The notes beneath the pieces are model-generated. The model was not told the origin of the DNA and ran no database searches. It worked only from the letters and a program-made list of their open reading frames with translations. The position numbers and the translations under genes were made by a program. A stretch of 64,000 nt of DNA from Eleusine coracana subsp. coracana. Lineage: Eukaryota > Streptophyta > Magnoliopsida > Poales > Poaceae. The first letter of the stretch is position 1. Each line of letters starts with the position of its first letter. Where the stretch lies: positions 12,349,501 through 12,413,500 of the forward strand of contig CM064427.1 of the NCBI GenBank assembly GCA_032690845.1. The letters are read 5' to 3'. Positions 35,364-47,713 of this stretch are shown here, piece by piece.

Positions 35364-36583
35364 TTAATTTTCCTCTTCAGTGACACCTACAACATACACA
35401 CCACATAATCCTTCGTAGGGGGATGGCTCAAAGCAACTGTCTAGCAATCTCTTTGCTTGTTTCACCTCTGTTCCATCAAGCTCTATATCATCCTCGTAAA
35501 GCTTCCCTAAAACTCTCCCAATAATCTCTTGATCGAAAACTTCCGACTTGAGGCGATTACTTAGGAAATTATACTCAATTCCGGCTTCGGTTGCGTCTTG
35601 CAGACTGAAGGATCTTCTCATATTAAGCAATTCTTGTGAAAAATCAATGGGAATCCAGTCCATCGGCTCAAATTCATCAAGTGGTTTAGCATTTGCCAAT
35701 ATTCTATCCCCCTTTAGTTTAGCAAAATTCCCTTCAAATTCCTTCAGGTGGTTGTCCAGAATTGCAACTTCTATCTTGGTATATTCCTTGCCGCTTGACG
35801 GAGTCGTCAGAGTGATTGGTTCTCCTGTTGTTGCGATTGCGCCGATCGGCGCACACGTCAGATCCACAGAGGCGGGTCTGATGGGCATTATTTCTTCGAT
35901 TTGCTCCGAAGCAATCATTGATCTGCTCTCGGACATCAAGACCTGTTCAGCTGGCGACTCTTCCTTCTTCATAACTTCTGGGCATTGCCATTTTGGTTCT
36001 AGATATTCTTCCCGATGCTTGTGGAAAGCTTCATTCTCGGCAATTTTGCCTAACAATTTGATCCCTACCTTGGCTGTCAATCTCAGAAAACTTCCTCTGG
36101 CCGATCCGTCCAAATGCTTCCTTGATGCCTTGTTTGTGGCCATGTAGAAGGTTTGAGCGCACATATTGTCATCAATGCCAAGGTCAGGTCCTTGTTTCAA
36201 TAATGTTTGAAAACGCGTCCAGGCTTCCGCGAGAGATTCTTCATCTTCTTGTAAGAAGTTCACAACTAACTCACTCCACTTACCTTTTGCTTCTCGAGAT
36301 GCTGCCTTGTGCCACTCTTTGGCTTTTCCTCCCAAAGAGAATGGGAAAAGCAGCCACCTATAAAGATCCCGAGTGGCACTCGTTCATGATGGAATGTTTG
36401 GCAAAGTGCCTCCAAATCTTGTAGGTGAGTATACGGGTTCTCCTCTTTCGCTCCAAAGAACTTGTTTGCTTCAGCCATACTAATGATAATGGGGTTCAAC
36501 ACATACGTGGAGGCCGTGGCCTTCTCATCTGAAGGTTGAGGCACCAGCACGTCCGGAGATGGTAGAGAAAGTTCCCTGAGCAT
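35364..36583 (-). pseudogene. gag: Athila gag, frameshifted
   Basis: 36583-36266 holds the N-terminal part with a FHHERVPLGIFIGGCFSHSL segment. 36335-35364 (323 aa, another frame) continues as GGKAKEWHKAASREAKGKW, the AEAWTRFQTLLKQGPDLGI core and the QTFYMATN segment, standard retrotransposon gag. The C-terminal half is acidic and includes one CCGATCGG palindrome at 35841-35850, translated in frame as CAPIGA. Gag would assemble the particle. The frame change near 36300 disrupts this copy. Confidence 0.85.
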
Positions 36584-36702
36584 CCGAGAAAGGTCCTGTC
36601 GTACTCATCCTGAAAATTCACACAAAATACAAAAATGAAAACAACAAGAAAAGAGAGGATTAGATGTTAGTAAAATATTAATAGTAAAAGAACTGGCTTG
36701 TT

Positions 36703-36719
36703 CCTTGGCAAGGGCGCCA
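36703..36719 (-). other. Primer-binding site of the Athila element
   Basis: The minus strand begins TGGCGCCCTTGCC 11 nt inside the 5' LTR, close to the TGGCGCCGTTGCC type PBS common in Athila and Tat elements. Confidence 0.7.
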
Positions 36720-36730
36720 GAAAAAGGGCT

Positions 36731-37617
36731 TGTTGGTCGTAGTTACTCACCCACTTATATACCGCAAGAGGACGGTGTACAGTTGTAGCTCTTTCTCCCT
36801 CAGAGTATTCCAAGGTTATCGAATTCACAGGGAACGAGCAGAACTAATACTATTAAAGGGTTACTAACAAATTGCAATGGGTTGGTTGGTGTGAATGGTA
36901 ACGATGAGAAAGTGGAAGGTGAATGTTGTTGAAGAGGTAACAGAATAATGAAGGATTCTCTCCTTAGGATTGGTTCACTAGCATGCAACCTTAATCTTAT
37001 CAACTCGAGTGATGACTCTAATGTTCTACAAGACATGGTGGTTTTGTTCACCCCGGCTGTCACTACAGAGGGTATTAGCTCCCCACTGGTTTCTTGCACT
37101 ATGTAATGGGCAAATGTGTATTGGCCGATACACTAATGAAAGGGATAGATAGATATGCAATAAAGTTCATCACATAGATTAAATTCATCGAGAGAGTATC
37201 AACAAGTATGAGAGTTACATGACCAGATCCCCGCACCAGAGAAGAGAATATGAGACTACTGACTCATCCTTCTGCTAAACATTGCAGAGGGGTGACAAAT
37301 AGCGCTGGAACACGCACGAGCCGATCGGCGCAAGCGTCGCGCCGATCGACGTGACCTCCCTTCTGGTGGATCTCATCGGTGTTGATGAACCTCTGCCGCC
37401 AATATCCTGGAACCCTAGTTTTCATAACTGATTCTTGCGATCGCCGTCTCTCCTTCATCGTTCTGGCTCCTGATAGTTATCTCTCTTTTATATTCGACGG
37501 GATTAGGTCAACTTCCACCGACTCTAACTCATACTGGGCTGGGCCTTCGTCTTTTGTAGACCGGATCGTGTTTTCGTCATCCTTTCCTCCTGCGCCGATT
37601 GGCGCGGCTCCGTATCT
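36731..37617 (-). repeat. 5' LTR of the Athila element, truncated
   Basis: It starts TGTTGGTCGTAG and aligns with 27412-28300 until CTCCGTATCT at 37617. Beyond that the two LTRs share nothing, so about 190 bp are lost. It has one fewer 21-bp palindrome unit than the other LTR. Confidence 0.88.
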
Positions 37618-37676
37618 CATGACAAAATTAGTGATGTGTAGATCTTTCACAACAATAACGGATGCCTTTAGTATCA

Positions 37677-40600
37677 TGTCACACCCGGTTTTAAGGCCAA
37701 AACTAAATGCATCTGTATGCGTACCCAGAATCAAGTTTTCATGCACATAGGACAAAAGTAAAGTAACAGTACAACCAATGTCATTGTAATATCATTATTA
37801 TATCATACCGTTATTACGTAGTCTAAAAGACTAGATAGCGGAAGGCTCCATAACACCACAGGCAGTCAGTCGGGGGTCGCAGTCCTAGTCATAGTAGTCC
37901 TCGTCGATGTAGTCCATCTCGCCATCATCTTTTGAGCAGCAGAATCATAGCAACGACAACACAGGGAAAACTAAAATACGTGAGTACATAAAGTACTTAG
38001 CAAGTGGAGGAAAAGAGTGACATGCAGGCTAAAAATAAGAATAGGCTTAACACAGGTTTACTGCATTATGCATCCTTAGCCTATGACTCTAATTATACAA
38101 TCATCTTATTTACTAGATGAAAAGAATCCCAACAGGTTAAACCACCTGTCCAACACTATCGGTTTCCCACCGATAGCAAATCTATGAGTTACCCACCCAT
38201 ACTGGAACACTACAGATTGCCCACCTACAGCACCTATGGCTATACCACCCAAATCTGGTTACCCACCAGATCCACCCAACCATCCATCTAATCATGTGAG
38301 GATCCAGACCGCTCTTAACCATGAGCATGGTTGTTATAATAGTTTTACACTCTGCAGAGGTTGCACAACTTGACCCACAGGTTGGTGATTCCATCACCTG
38401 TCGGTGACTAAAGTCTCCCTGTTACCAACACAACACCGTAGGTGTTGGGCCAAGAGATCACAACATGGTCTTTCAAAGAGCTCCCCAGCTTGCAAAACGT
38501 CCCCGCTAAGGTTTCACTGCTACAGGATTAACCATCCCTACACCCTCTGGCGCCGTGGCTAGAAGCATACGCTTCATCATGTAAGGCCAAAAGGAACCCT
38601 CTCGTCCTCCTTCCTTGAAGGCCCGCAAAACTGGGAAGACATCTAATGCCGGACCACGCCAACCCATATCAGCCTTGTGCTTTGTGCTGTTGTCCTGGGT
38701 GGCTGCTCCACGAACTAGTCCTTATGACCACAAGCAAGTACTACCACAATCCAAACGGTACATTACCGGTACCTGTGCATACCCGCACCATCATCAACAT
38801 CCTTCTGCTTGGGTCACCTATTATACATGTTGCTAAAATATTACCAGCCCAAATGATGATTAGGTTTGAGTGAATATTAGTGAAGTTTATCATTATCCAA
38901 TTTTAGTTCCCCAAAATACTGCAAACCAAGCGTGACGTACCCATACTCATCTACTCATTCCAATCTACGTGACAACGACAGGATCAATCGATATCTAGTC
39001 GACCCTAACATAGGATTCAAATTTAGACAAGCATGCATGAAAAGTAAACTAATATCTTTAGTAGGTGCAATATGGTCAACGACACTTGCCTTGTTCTCCT
39101 GCTAGCTCTTGCTCAAACTCAAGGTCTTGGAAATTCTGGAGCTGCTCCTCTTCTAATATCGATAAATAGCAAAAAAGCAATCACAAACAAATAATAAACC
39201 GTGCATTAAACATTTCCTAATGAGTATGAAAACAGTACCAAATGATAGTACATGTTCTTACGATTCTGTGAGCGCAAAAATCACCGCACAAATCACCTAA
39301 ATGAAAGTTATGGTTGAAAAGTTATGCCATTTTGAATTTCTACGAACTAAAAAGTAAAAACAGGAATTATTAGGGAATTAAATGTAATTTTACAAAATTA
39401 CAGGGACTAAAGTGTAAAATATAAGGACTAAAAAGTAATTAATAAAAAGATAAGGGTTGTTTTTGCAATATTTTAGGACCTGAACATAATTTATATTAAG
39501 TACAAGGGCCTAAGTGTAAAAAGAAAGAGTTAAAATATAATTAAATATAAGCTCAGGGGTGTTTCTGTAAAACTCTATGGCTAAAATATTATTTAAGAAA
39601 AGTCGAGGACTAAAAAATGTAAATGACTAAAGCTTCTACAGAAAAGTTTTGGATTAAAAACTATTTAGGGAAAAGCGTAGGGGCTTAGGTGCAAAACTAC
39701 CAATTTTCCTGGAATTTTGTTGAATAAATTAAATCCTAAAATTGAGGATTAGGTCCATAGGCCTCGTGGACCAGGCGTTGACCAGTGGCGGCCGATGGTA
39801 GACTAGATGCATACCCCTTCGGGGTCTTTTAATCTGGGTCGTGGGTTTTTAGATGGGCGGCTCTGGAGGGGCCCAGCGGTTGCGGCGGTTGCCGACGGCG
39901 AGCTAAGCGGCGCGTGACACGAGGATCGCCAGAACTTGGCCGAAAAGGTGCTCCTACGACCAGGACTAGGAGCCAAGGTGGGGAAAAGAGAGAGGGGGAG
40001 TCGAGGCTTCTCACCACTGGGTCGCGCGTGTGCAAAGAGGGTCGGGAGGTGGTCGGCCGGAGAGGGAGGCAGCGGCGATAGTCGACGCTCGATGGGGAGG
40101 GGTTCCTGGGGGTTGGGGCGGCGTTGAGATTTCTCAACGGAGACTGCAAGGGCTGGGTGCATCTTGGGAGAGGGAGGCATCCTTTTATAGGTGAAGGAGA
40201 GGGGGAGACAAGCAGCTCAAGCTTCGCCGGCCATCAATGGCAAAGTGCTCCATTGATGCCCACTAAAATGCATAAGTGTGCAATTGGTGGTTGCTGAGTA
40301 ACGAAAACAGGGAAGGGAAAACAGGCAGACGCTCCAGTGCCGTCGGTTCGGCAAAACGGCGAGGTGATGGGGGACATGAGGCGGCATTGGCAGTTTCTGG
40401 TGGCGGGATGGAAACGGCTAGGGATTGGGGATGACAGGCGGGGTCCGCCTGCTAGCTGCTGCGTGGTGGAGATGGGTTGCGGGTTGCGCGCGGCCTAGGT
40501 GCGGGGGCAGGGTAGGTTTGGCTTGGCAGGCTGAAAAACAAAGAGGGGAAAGGGAAAAGTGAAGGGAGGAGGAAAGGAGAGTTGGGCCGCTAGTTAGGAA

Positions 40601-40948
40601 TTCTAGCCCAATTCGAAAAAGAGGAGGGAGAAAAAAAAGAAGGTGGCCCTCGCGGAGAGAGTTGTCCCAACGACAGGTAAATTTCTTTTCTGTTTTCTTA
40701 TCTATTTTCTCTTTTTAATTTATAACTAATTCTAAAACGGTTTCTACTTGAGCTTTAAAATTATTTTGCATGAAAAATAAAATCACTTACTACAATTCTA
40801 TTCCAACATGTATGCATAATACATAAAATAATTTAATTACTTAATTTAATAACAAAAAGAATAATCTTTATAGCTAAAGAAATATATTAACAACCTAAAA
40901 AAATAGGAAAATTAATAATTGGCCAAATATGAAAATTAGGGTGTTACA
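37677..40948 (-). repeat. 3' LTR of the Tekay element (3272 bp)
   Basis: It reads TGTCACACCCGG to GGTGTTACA on the plus strand. AT-rich ends surround a GC-rich island at about 39800-40640. Its ends match 45837-46979. Open frames inside (for example 39803-40180 minus) are composition artefacts. Confidence 0.9.
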
Positions 40949-40961
40949 AACCTACCCCCAT
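40949..40961 (-). other. Polypurine tract of the Tekay element
   Basis: The minus strand reads TGGGGGTAGGTT directly before the TGTAACACCC start of the 3' LTR. Confidence 0.75.
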
Positions 40962-42623
40962 TAGGATGCATCTCGCCCTTGAGATTCAGATTGATCGGAA
41001 AACATGTCTGGAAAATCTGCTTTGAGCTGGTCTTTTTGTTCCCATATGGCTTCTTCTTCCGTATAATTGCTCCATTGAACTTTGCACCTACAGTACTTCT
41101 TGTTCCTCGTGACTCTCTCTGATATTTCTAGAATCTTGATAGGGTATTCTTGATATGAAAGATCTTCGCCAATATCCAACTGTTCTAGAGGCATTTTCTC
41201 TTCTAGAACTCGCAGGCACTTTCTCAACTATGAGACATGAAAAACATCATGCACATCTGACAGTTGTGGAGGTAGTTCCAACTGATAGGCAACTTCACCT
41301 CTTCGCTCTATGATCTTGAATGGACCAATGTACCTTGGTGCAAGTTTTCCTCTGATCATGAATCGACAAAGTCTTCTCAAGGGAGATACTTTGGGATAGA
41401 CATAATCACCAACTTCAAAGCTCAAGTCTCTCCTTCTCTGATCAGCATAGCTCTTTTGTCTAGACTATGCAAGCTTCAATTTCTCCCTGACAATATGAAC
41501 TTGCCTTTTAGCGTCTCGAAGAATCTCTGGCCCAAATACTTGATTTTCACCAGTCTCATTCCAGAATAAAGGAGTCCTACACTTCCGTCCATATAAGACT
41601 TCAAATGGAGACATCTTTAAGCTTTCCTAATAGCTATTGTTATAGGGGAACTCTGCATATAGCATATATTTTTCCCAACTCTTGCTATCTTTTAATGCAC
41701 AAGCCCTCAACATATCCTCAAGAATTTGATTCACCCTTTCTGTCTATTCATCTATTTGGGGATGTTATGATGAACTAAAATTCAGCCTTGTATACATGCA
41801 CTCATGTAACCTTTCCTAAAACTTTGTGGTGAATTGAGTTCCTCTATCGGATACTATCTTCTTAGGTATTCCATGGAAGCATACTATCCTAGAAATATAC
41901 AACTCTGCAAGCTTGGGTCCGCTGTATGTGGTCTTGACAGGGATGAAATGAGCAACCTTAGTCAAGAGATCCACAATAACCCATATAGAATTATAACCAA
42001 CTTGTGTCCTTGGTAATCCCACAATGAAATCCATGCAAATTTCTTCCTATTTCCACTATGGTACCTTCAATAGTTGCAAGTCTTGCAGGCCTTTGTCATT
42101 CTGCTTTGACCTGCTAACAAGTGTCACAGAGTGCAACATGTTCGCTTACAACTATCTTCATTCTGTACCACCAATATCAACTCTTGAGGTTATGATACAT
42201 CTTGGAACTTCCTGGATGAATAGAGTAAGCTGAATCATGGGCTTCTCTTAATAACAACTCCTTGATCTCCTTGATATCCGGCACACATAACCTTTTCTTA
42301 TACCATAAGTTTCCTTCATTATCCACTGTGAAAGTTGGAGCTTTGTCCTTCTCAATGAGTTTCTTGATTTTTTGGACCTTAGCATCTTCAAGCTGTCTTT
42401 TACGAATATCATGCTCCAGAGTTGAGTCAACTTCCATTGCAACAACTTCGGTGTTGGATACCCATCCTAGGTTAAGCTTCTTAAAATCTTCACAAAACTC
42501 CGATAGTAATTCTTGTGTTGGTAACATGTTGAGATAAGACCTTCTACTCAAAGCATCTGCTACAACATTTGCTTTGCCTAGATGGTAGTTGATTCCCAAA
42601 TCATAATCTTTAATGAGTTCCAA
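40961..42623 (-). pseudogene. pol: Tekay integrase with C-terminal chromodomain, disrupted
   Basis: 42623-42177 holds the end of RNase H and the H2C2 entry (LLREAHDSAYSIHPGSSKMY). 42034-41816 holds the DDE core with the first Asp in WVIVDLLTKVAHF and the second in IVSDRGTQFT. 41425-41228 is the GPY/F C-terminal module (GKLAPRYIGPFKIIERRGEVAY). 41227-40961 is the chromodomain (YPIKILEISER, CKVQWSNYTEEEAIWE), which in this group directs insertion toward marked chromatin. Stops separate all four parts and the Glu region of the core lies in a broken stretch at 41430-41815. Confidence 0.9.
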
Positions 42624-42725
42624 CCATCTTCGCTACCTGAGGTTCAAATCTGGCTGGGTGAATATATACTTCAAAGTCTTGTGGTCTGAATATATCTCAC
42701 ACCTTTTGTGAATGATATAGTATCT

Positions 42726-44042
42726 TTAGATTTTGAGAGCATGAACTACTGCTGCTAACTCCAAGTCATGGGTTAGATATTTCTCCTCAGGTTTTCTCAA
42801 TTGCCTTGAAGCATAGGCAACCACATGGCCATCTTGCTTGAGTACACATCCTAAACCTTGCGTTGAAGCATCACAATAGATTGTGAAAGGCTTCTCCATA
42901 TCAGACATGGTCAAGGCAGGTGCCGTGGTAAGTCTCTTCTTTAGTTCTTGGAAGCTGGCTTCACGTTTCGGTGTCCACTCGAAGGTCTTTCCTTTTTCTA
43001 GCAACTCAGTCATAGGCTTGGCTATGTTGAAAATCCTTCTATGAATCTTCTATAATATCCTGCTAGTCCAAGGAAACTTCTGATGTCTTCTAGGTGTATT
43101 CCAACCCAACACATCTTTAACCTTGCTAGGGTCAATAGACACTCCTCCTTTAGAGATAATGTGACCAAGAAATGAGACTTCCTCACATTTTCTTAGCTTA
43201 GCATATAGCTGATTCTTTCTTAGCTTTAGCAATACCAGACGAAGATGTTTATCATGTTCCTCCTCATTCTTTGAGAAAGTAAGGATGACATCAATGAATA
43301 CTATGACAAATTTGTCCAAGTACTCCATGAAAACCTTGTTCATTAGATACATGAAGTAGGCAGGAGCATTGGTTAATCCAAATGACATGACTGTATACTC
43401 ATGTAAGCCATATCGAGTGATGAAAGCAGTCTTGGGTATGTCAGTTGCCCTGATCTTTAATTGATGATATCCAGACTAGAGGTCAATCTTGGAGAAAACA
43501 CAGGCTCCTTTAAGCTGATCAAATAAGTCATCAATTCTAGGCAAGGGACACGTCTTCTTGATGGTGACCTCATTGAGAGAATGGTAGTCTACACACATCC
43601 TCTGAGTGCCATCCTTCTTAGGAACAAAGATAACAAGGGCTCCCCAAGGAGATGCACTAGGACGGATATAGCCCTTATCTAACAATTCTTGGAGTTGTTC
43701 CTTAAGTTCAGCTAGCTGATTTGTAGCCATTCTGTAAGGTCTCTTAAAAATAGGAGCAGTACCAGGGACTAATTCAATAACAATCTCGCTATCACGGTCC
43801 AGTGGCATACCTAGCAATTCCTCTGGAAATACATCGGGAAACTCATTGAAAATCTTGATGTCTTTGATTGAGGTAGCATCAAGTTGATTCAACACAATGC
43901 GATTGGTTTCTCCTTTGCTTGTGATGAGTGCATCTACCACATACTCCAATTCCTTTCCAGTACTGTCTGTAAGCTTGACTGCCTTCCTAGCACTATCGAT
44001 AAGTCCTTTATGCTTGTTTAACCAATCCATGCCAAGGATCAC
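42726..44042 (-). pseudogene. pol: Tekay reverse transcriptase and RNase H, disrupted
   Basis: 44042-43476 opens with MILGMDWLNKHKGLID (end of protease) and continues into RT (MCVDYHSLNEVTIKKTCPLPRIDDLF, FSKIDL) to a stop. 43388-43050 carries FGLTNAPAYFMYLMN and the catalytic box, which reads FIDV instead of FIDD (43287-43298), so one catalytic Asp is lost. 43013-42726 is RNase H with IYCDASTQGLGCVL and ELAAVVHALK. Three stops or frame changes interrupt it. Confidence 0.9.
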
Positions 44043-44084
44043 ATCAATTTCTTTAGACTCAAGGACTATGATATTTAGAAAAGT

Positions 44085-45412
44085 CTACCCCCTTATATTA
44101 AGGTTCACCTTAGGACAGACATGCTTTGCATTCATCTCTCCCCTAGGGGAACTAACAATCATTCTATTCTTTAGCATAACTATAGGAAGGTTATGTTTTT
44201 GAACATAAGTAGCAGATATGAATGAATGTGATGCTCTAGAATCAAATAACATGATTGTATTATTATCATTAACAAGGAACATACACAGAACAACATCTAG
44301 AGCTTCCTGGGCATCCTCAACAACAACATGATTGACACGAACATGAGCATGATTTTGCCTTGCTGGAGTTGGTGTAGAATTAGCGTTGCAGCTTGGAGTA
44401 GAATTTGCACCTTGAGCTGGAGTCTGATTTGCGCGCTTCAGGGGACACCTGCTAGCATAGTATCCCATTTGACCACAGTGGAAAGAAACACCATTACCAC
44501 CAGTGTTCGGCGCCGGAGCAGTCCTCCGAGGGGTTTGCTGAGTGGTACGTGGCGTCTGAGAGTAGGGATGCTGGATCGGTCTTTGACGAGTATTGAAACC
44601 TTGTCCATAAGGTTGAGACCTCTGCTGGCCACTCTACTGCCCTTGGTGGAAAGATGGTCCAGATGATGAAGAACCCAAGCGAGGCCTAGAGCTACATCCC
44701 TACTGACCCTGGCGTACCATCTTGTGCTTGCGATCAATGATTTCCTCTTCTGTTCTCTAGAACAAGTGCCTTATCGACCACATCTTGGAAATTGGCAAAA
44801 TCTCGAGCTTCTAGAGAATAAGCAAGACCATCATTCAAGCCATTGATAAAGTAATATTGTTTCTTCTCATTTGTATTCACTTCTCCGAAGCATAGCGAGA
44901 CAACTGGGTGAAACGAGTGACATACTCGCTCACAGTGATAGAGCCTTGCTTCAAGTCTTGGAATTCCTTCTTCTTCAGTTTCATCACACCCAGTGGCACA
45001 TGATGTGACCTGAAGTTGTTCATGAATTCTTGCCAATTGATGCTCTCTGGCTCCTCATGAGCCTCCACATAAGCATCCCACCAATCAGCAGCGAGACCCT
45101 CAAGCTGGTGAGAATAAAAATGAACCTTCTCATAATTGTTGCACTGAACCACCTGTAACTTTTTCTCAACCGTCTTGAGCCAATCATCAGCATCCATGGG
45201 CTCCACAGAATGAGAGAAAGTGGGAGGCTTGGTCCTCTGGAATTCTCCAAGCTTGTCTCTAGGTGGTGGAGGTGGGTGATGATGATCCTACTGCATTTTG
45301 CCAGGTTATGCTGCATGGTGTGAAGAAGCTGAGTCTGCATAGCAAGAAGTTGCTCCATAGTTCGAGGAGGAGATGGTGGTGGATCCTCATTGTTGTGCCA
45401 AGTGTACACCAT
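44085..45412 (-). pseudogene. gag: Tekay gag and protease, disrupted
   Basis: 45412-45020 and 45206-44877 carry the start of gag and its core (DADDWLKTVEKKLQVVQC, WWDAYVEAHEEP, YVTRFTQLSRYA). 45036-44734 continues in another frame. The zinc knuckle near 44430-44495 is damaged: the first Cys reads Ser and the His reads Tyr (S-FH-C-GQMG-Y-YASR-C). The protease active site at 44232-44243 reads D-S-R-A with the Gly lost. No functional gag-protease can be made. Confidence 0.87.
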
Positions 45413-45821
45413 CTGCTGAGAGTTCTTGATAAGATTAGCAAATAGTTGGATGGATGGTAATCAACATGATAGACTTTTCCCCATAAATCAACCCAGGTTT
45501 AAAAGTATTTTTTTATATTAATATGATGTGTTAGTAAGATAAATCATACCTCGCATCTCACTCAAGCGAAAAATCCAAATCAAACATGGCACACCACACC
45601 AGAATATAATAGATAAGCTAACGAACTTATAACTCTATGTAAGGGAAGACCTTAGAAACAAGATCATACCATCTATCAAATTTTGGAAAAGGTATTTAAT
45701 AGAAATAGAGAAAACAAAAGAAAGCCAATGGAAGGGATAAGTAAGCAAGATTTTATAATTTAGCTTTTAAAAACCTTAAAACGACCATTTTTAACTAGGC
45801 TTATGTCCCATGGTCGACATG

Positions 45822-45833
45822 ACTCTGATACCA
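45822..45833 (-). other. Primer-binding site of the Tekay element
   Basis: The minus strand reads TGGTATCAGAGT, matching 11 of 12 bases of the initiator-methionine tRNA PBS, three bases from the end of the 5' LTR. Confidence 0.85.
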
Positions 45834-45836
45834 CTC

Positions 45837-46979
45837 TGTCACACCTGGTTTTAAGCTCAAAACCGAATGCATATGTATGCATGCTCATGATAAAGTTTTC
45901 ACACACACGGGACAAAAGTGAAGTAACAGTACAACAAATGTTATTGTAATATCATTATTATATCATACCGTTATTACATAGTCAGAAAGACTAGATAGCG
46001 GAAGGCTCCACAACACCACAAACAATTAGCTTATGACTCTAATTGTACAATCATCCTATTTACTAGGTGAAAAGAATCCCAACAGGTTATCCACTCGTCT
46101 AACACTATCGGTTTCCCGTCGATAGCAAATCTATGAGTTACCCACCCATACCGGAACACTACCGGTTGCCCACCTATAGCACCTATGGCTATACCACCCA
46201 AATCTGGTTACCCACCAGATCCACCCAACCATCCATCTAATCGTGTGAGGGTCCAGGACGCTCTTAACCATGAGCATTTTACACTCTGCAGAGGTTGCAC
46301 AACTTGACGCACAAGTGCGCAATTGGTGGGTGCTGAGTAACAAAAACGGGGAAGGGGAAATAGGGCGATGCTCCGGTGCCATCTGGTTCGACAAAACAGC
46401 GAGGGGACGGGGGGGGGGGGGGACATGAGGCAACGTCGGCAATTTCTGGTGGCGGGATGGAAATGGCCTGGGGTTGGGGATGATAGGCGGGGTCCACCTG
46501 TCAGCTGCTTCGCGATGGAGCTAGGCTGCGCGTGACCTGGGTGCGGGGGCAGGGCGGGTTGGGCTTGGCAGGCCAAAAAACATAAAGGGCAAGGGTAAAG
46601 TGAAGGAAGGAGGAAAGGAGAGTTGGGCCACTAGTTAGGAATTCTGGCCCAATCTGAAAAAGAGGAGGGGGTGGGGCAAAGAAGGTGGGCCTCGGGGAAA
46701 GAGTTGGCCCAAAGACAGGTAAGTTTCTTTCTATGTTCTGTTTTTAATTTATAACTAATTCTAAAATGGTTTCTACTCAAGCTTTAAAATGATTTTGCAC
46801 CAAAAATAAAAACACCTACTGCAATTCTATTCCAGCATGTATGCAACAATACATAAAATAATTTAACTACTTAATTAATAACCAAGAAAAATAATCTTTA
46901 TAGCTAAAGAATTATATTAACACCCTATTAAAAATAGGAACATTAATAATTGGTCAAATATGGAAATTAGGGTGTTACA
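45837..46979 (-). repeat. 5' LTR of the Tekay element, internally deleted (1143 bp)
   Basis: It has the same termini as the other LTR (TGTCACACCTGG to GGTGTTACA). At least two internal segments are missing against 37677-40948: about 0.2 kb near 46020 and about 1.9 kb near 46315. A G14 run lies at 46409-46422. Confidence 0.88.
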
Positions 46980-47665
46980 TATTGGCCAAAAACAAACTAC
47001 AGTATTGGACACTCAAGCAATATTGGTCAACTGATATTGCAGTGAGGCAACACCAATATCGGTCAAAACTCCCAATGTTGTTGGTAAAATAGGAAAATAA
47101 AAATTACACACAACACGTGGCATGGTCCAGGCCCAGCCCACCGCTAGCCCAGCGTGCTGCCTAGTGCCCACCACCAGCCCGTGTGCTGCCACCAACGACC
47201 TCCTTTTGGTCATCTGGATCCGCCGCCGCCGCCCCTGCCACCTTCCCTATGTGTGGATTGGCCACTACCACTCTTGCGCTTGTAGGCCACGCCATTGCCG
47301 GAGGGAGGGGAAGGCTAGGTGACTGGATCTACACCTTTGCCATGGGCCCTGTGCCTACTCGACACGCCACCACCGTAGGGAGGGGAGAGCCGGGCGACTG
47401 GATCTGCCACCGTCTTGGCACCCGAATCGACCATTGCTGGCTCCATGCTTGCACGTCGCACCACCATTGGACGAAGGGGAAGGACTGGCACCTGGATCGA
47501 TCGCCCCCACGCCCAGATCAGAGGGAAGGAAAGGGAAGAGCTCGATCACGACGTGGGCGAGGGGGAAGGTCGAGGGCGCCGGGGGAGGAGCATGAGGGTG
47601 CCGTCATGCCAAGGGGGAGGGTGTCACGCCAAAGGCGAGGGGAGGGCTGCTGTATCTCGTTGCGC

Positions 47666-47667
<2 letters not shown>

Positions 47668-47710
<43 letters not shown>
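47668..47710. repeat. (GA)n microsatellite
   Basis: About 21 uninterrupted GA dinucleotides, inside the GC-rich part of the possible CACTA element. Confidence 0.98.

Positions 47711-47713
<3 letters not shown>

Larger units (their letters stand above)
27412..37617 (-). mobile_element. Athila-lineage Ty3/gypsy element with CCGATCGG repeats
   Basis: On the minus strand the order is LTR (37617-36731), PBS, gag, protease, RT, RNase H, integrase, a long post-integrase region, PPT and LTR (28512-27412). The RT box FMDDFS, the TGGCGCC-type PBS, LTRs of about 1.1 kb and the 3.3-kb post-integrase region fit the Athila lineage. The 5' LTR is cut at 37617, so the right target duplication is not visible; the left flank is TAACC. 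Stops, frameshifts and a lost integrase Asp show it is inactive. Its outstanding trait is a palindromic 21-bp repeat scattered throughout. Confidence 0.88.
37677..46979 (-). mobile_element. Tekay/Del-type chromovirus (Ty3/gypsy), both LTRs present
   Basis: Minus-strand order is 5' LTR (46979-45837), tRNA-Met PBS, gag, protease, RT, RNase H, integrase with a C-terminal chromodomain, PPT and 3' LTR (40948-37677). A chromodomain fused to integrase defines chromoviruses, and long LTRs of about 3 kb suit Tekay/Del. The flanks are TATCA (37672-37676) and TATTG (46980-46984), explained by an original TATCG target in which each copy lost the CpG differently. Stops and catalytic changes show an inactive copy. 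Confidence 0.9.

Noticed and set aside
35548..36147. 199-aa plus-strand frame
   Set aside because: It is antisense to the clearly recognisable Athila gag on the minus strand.
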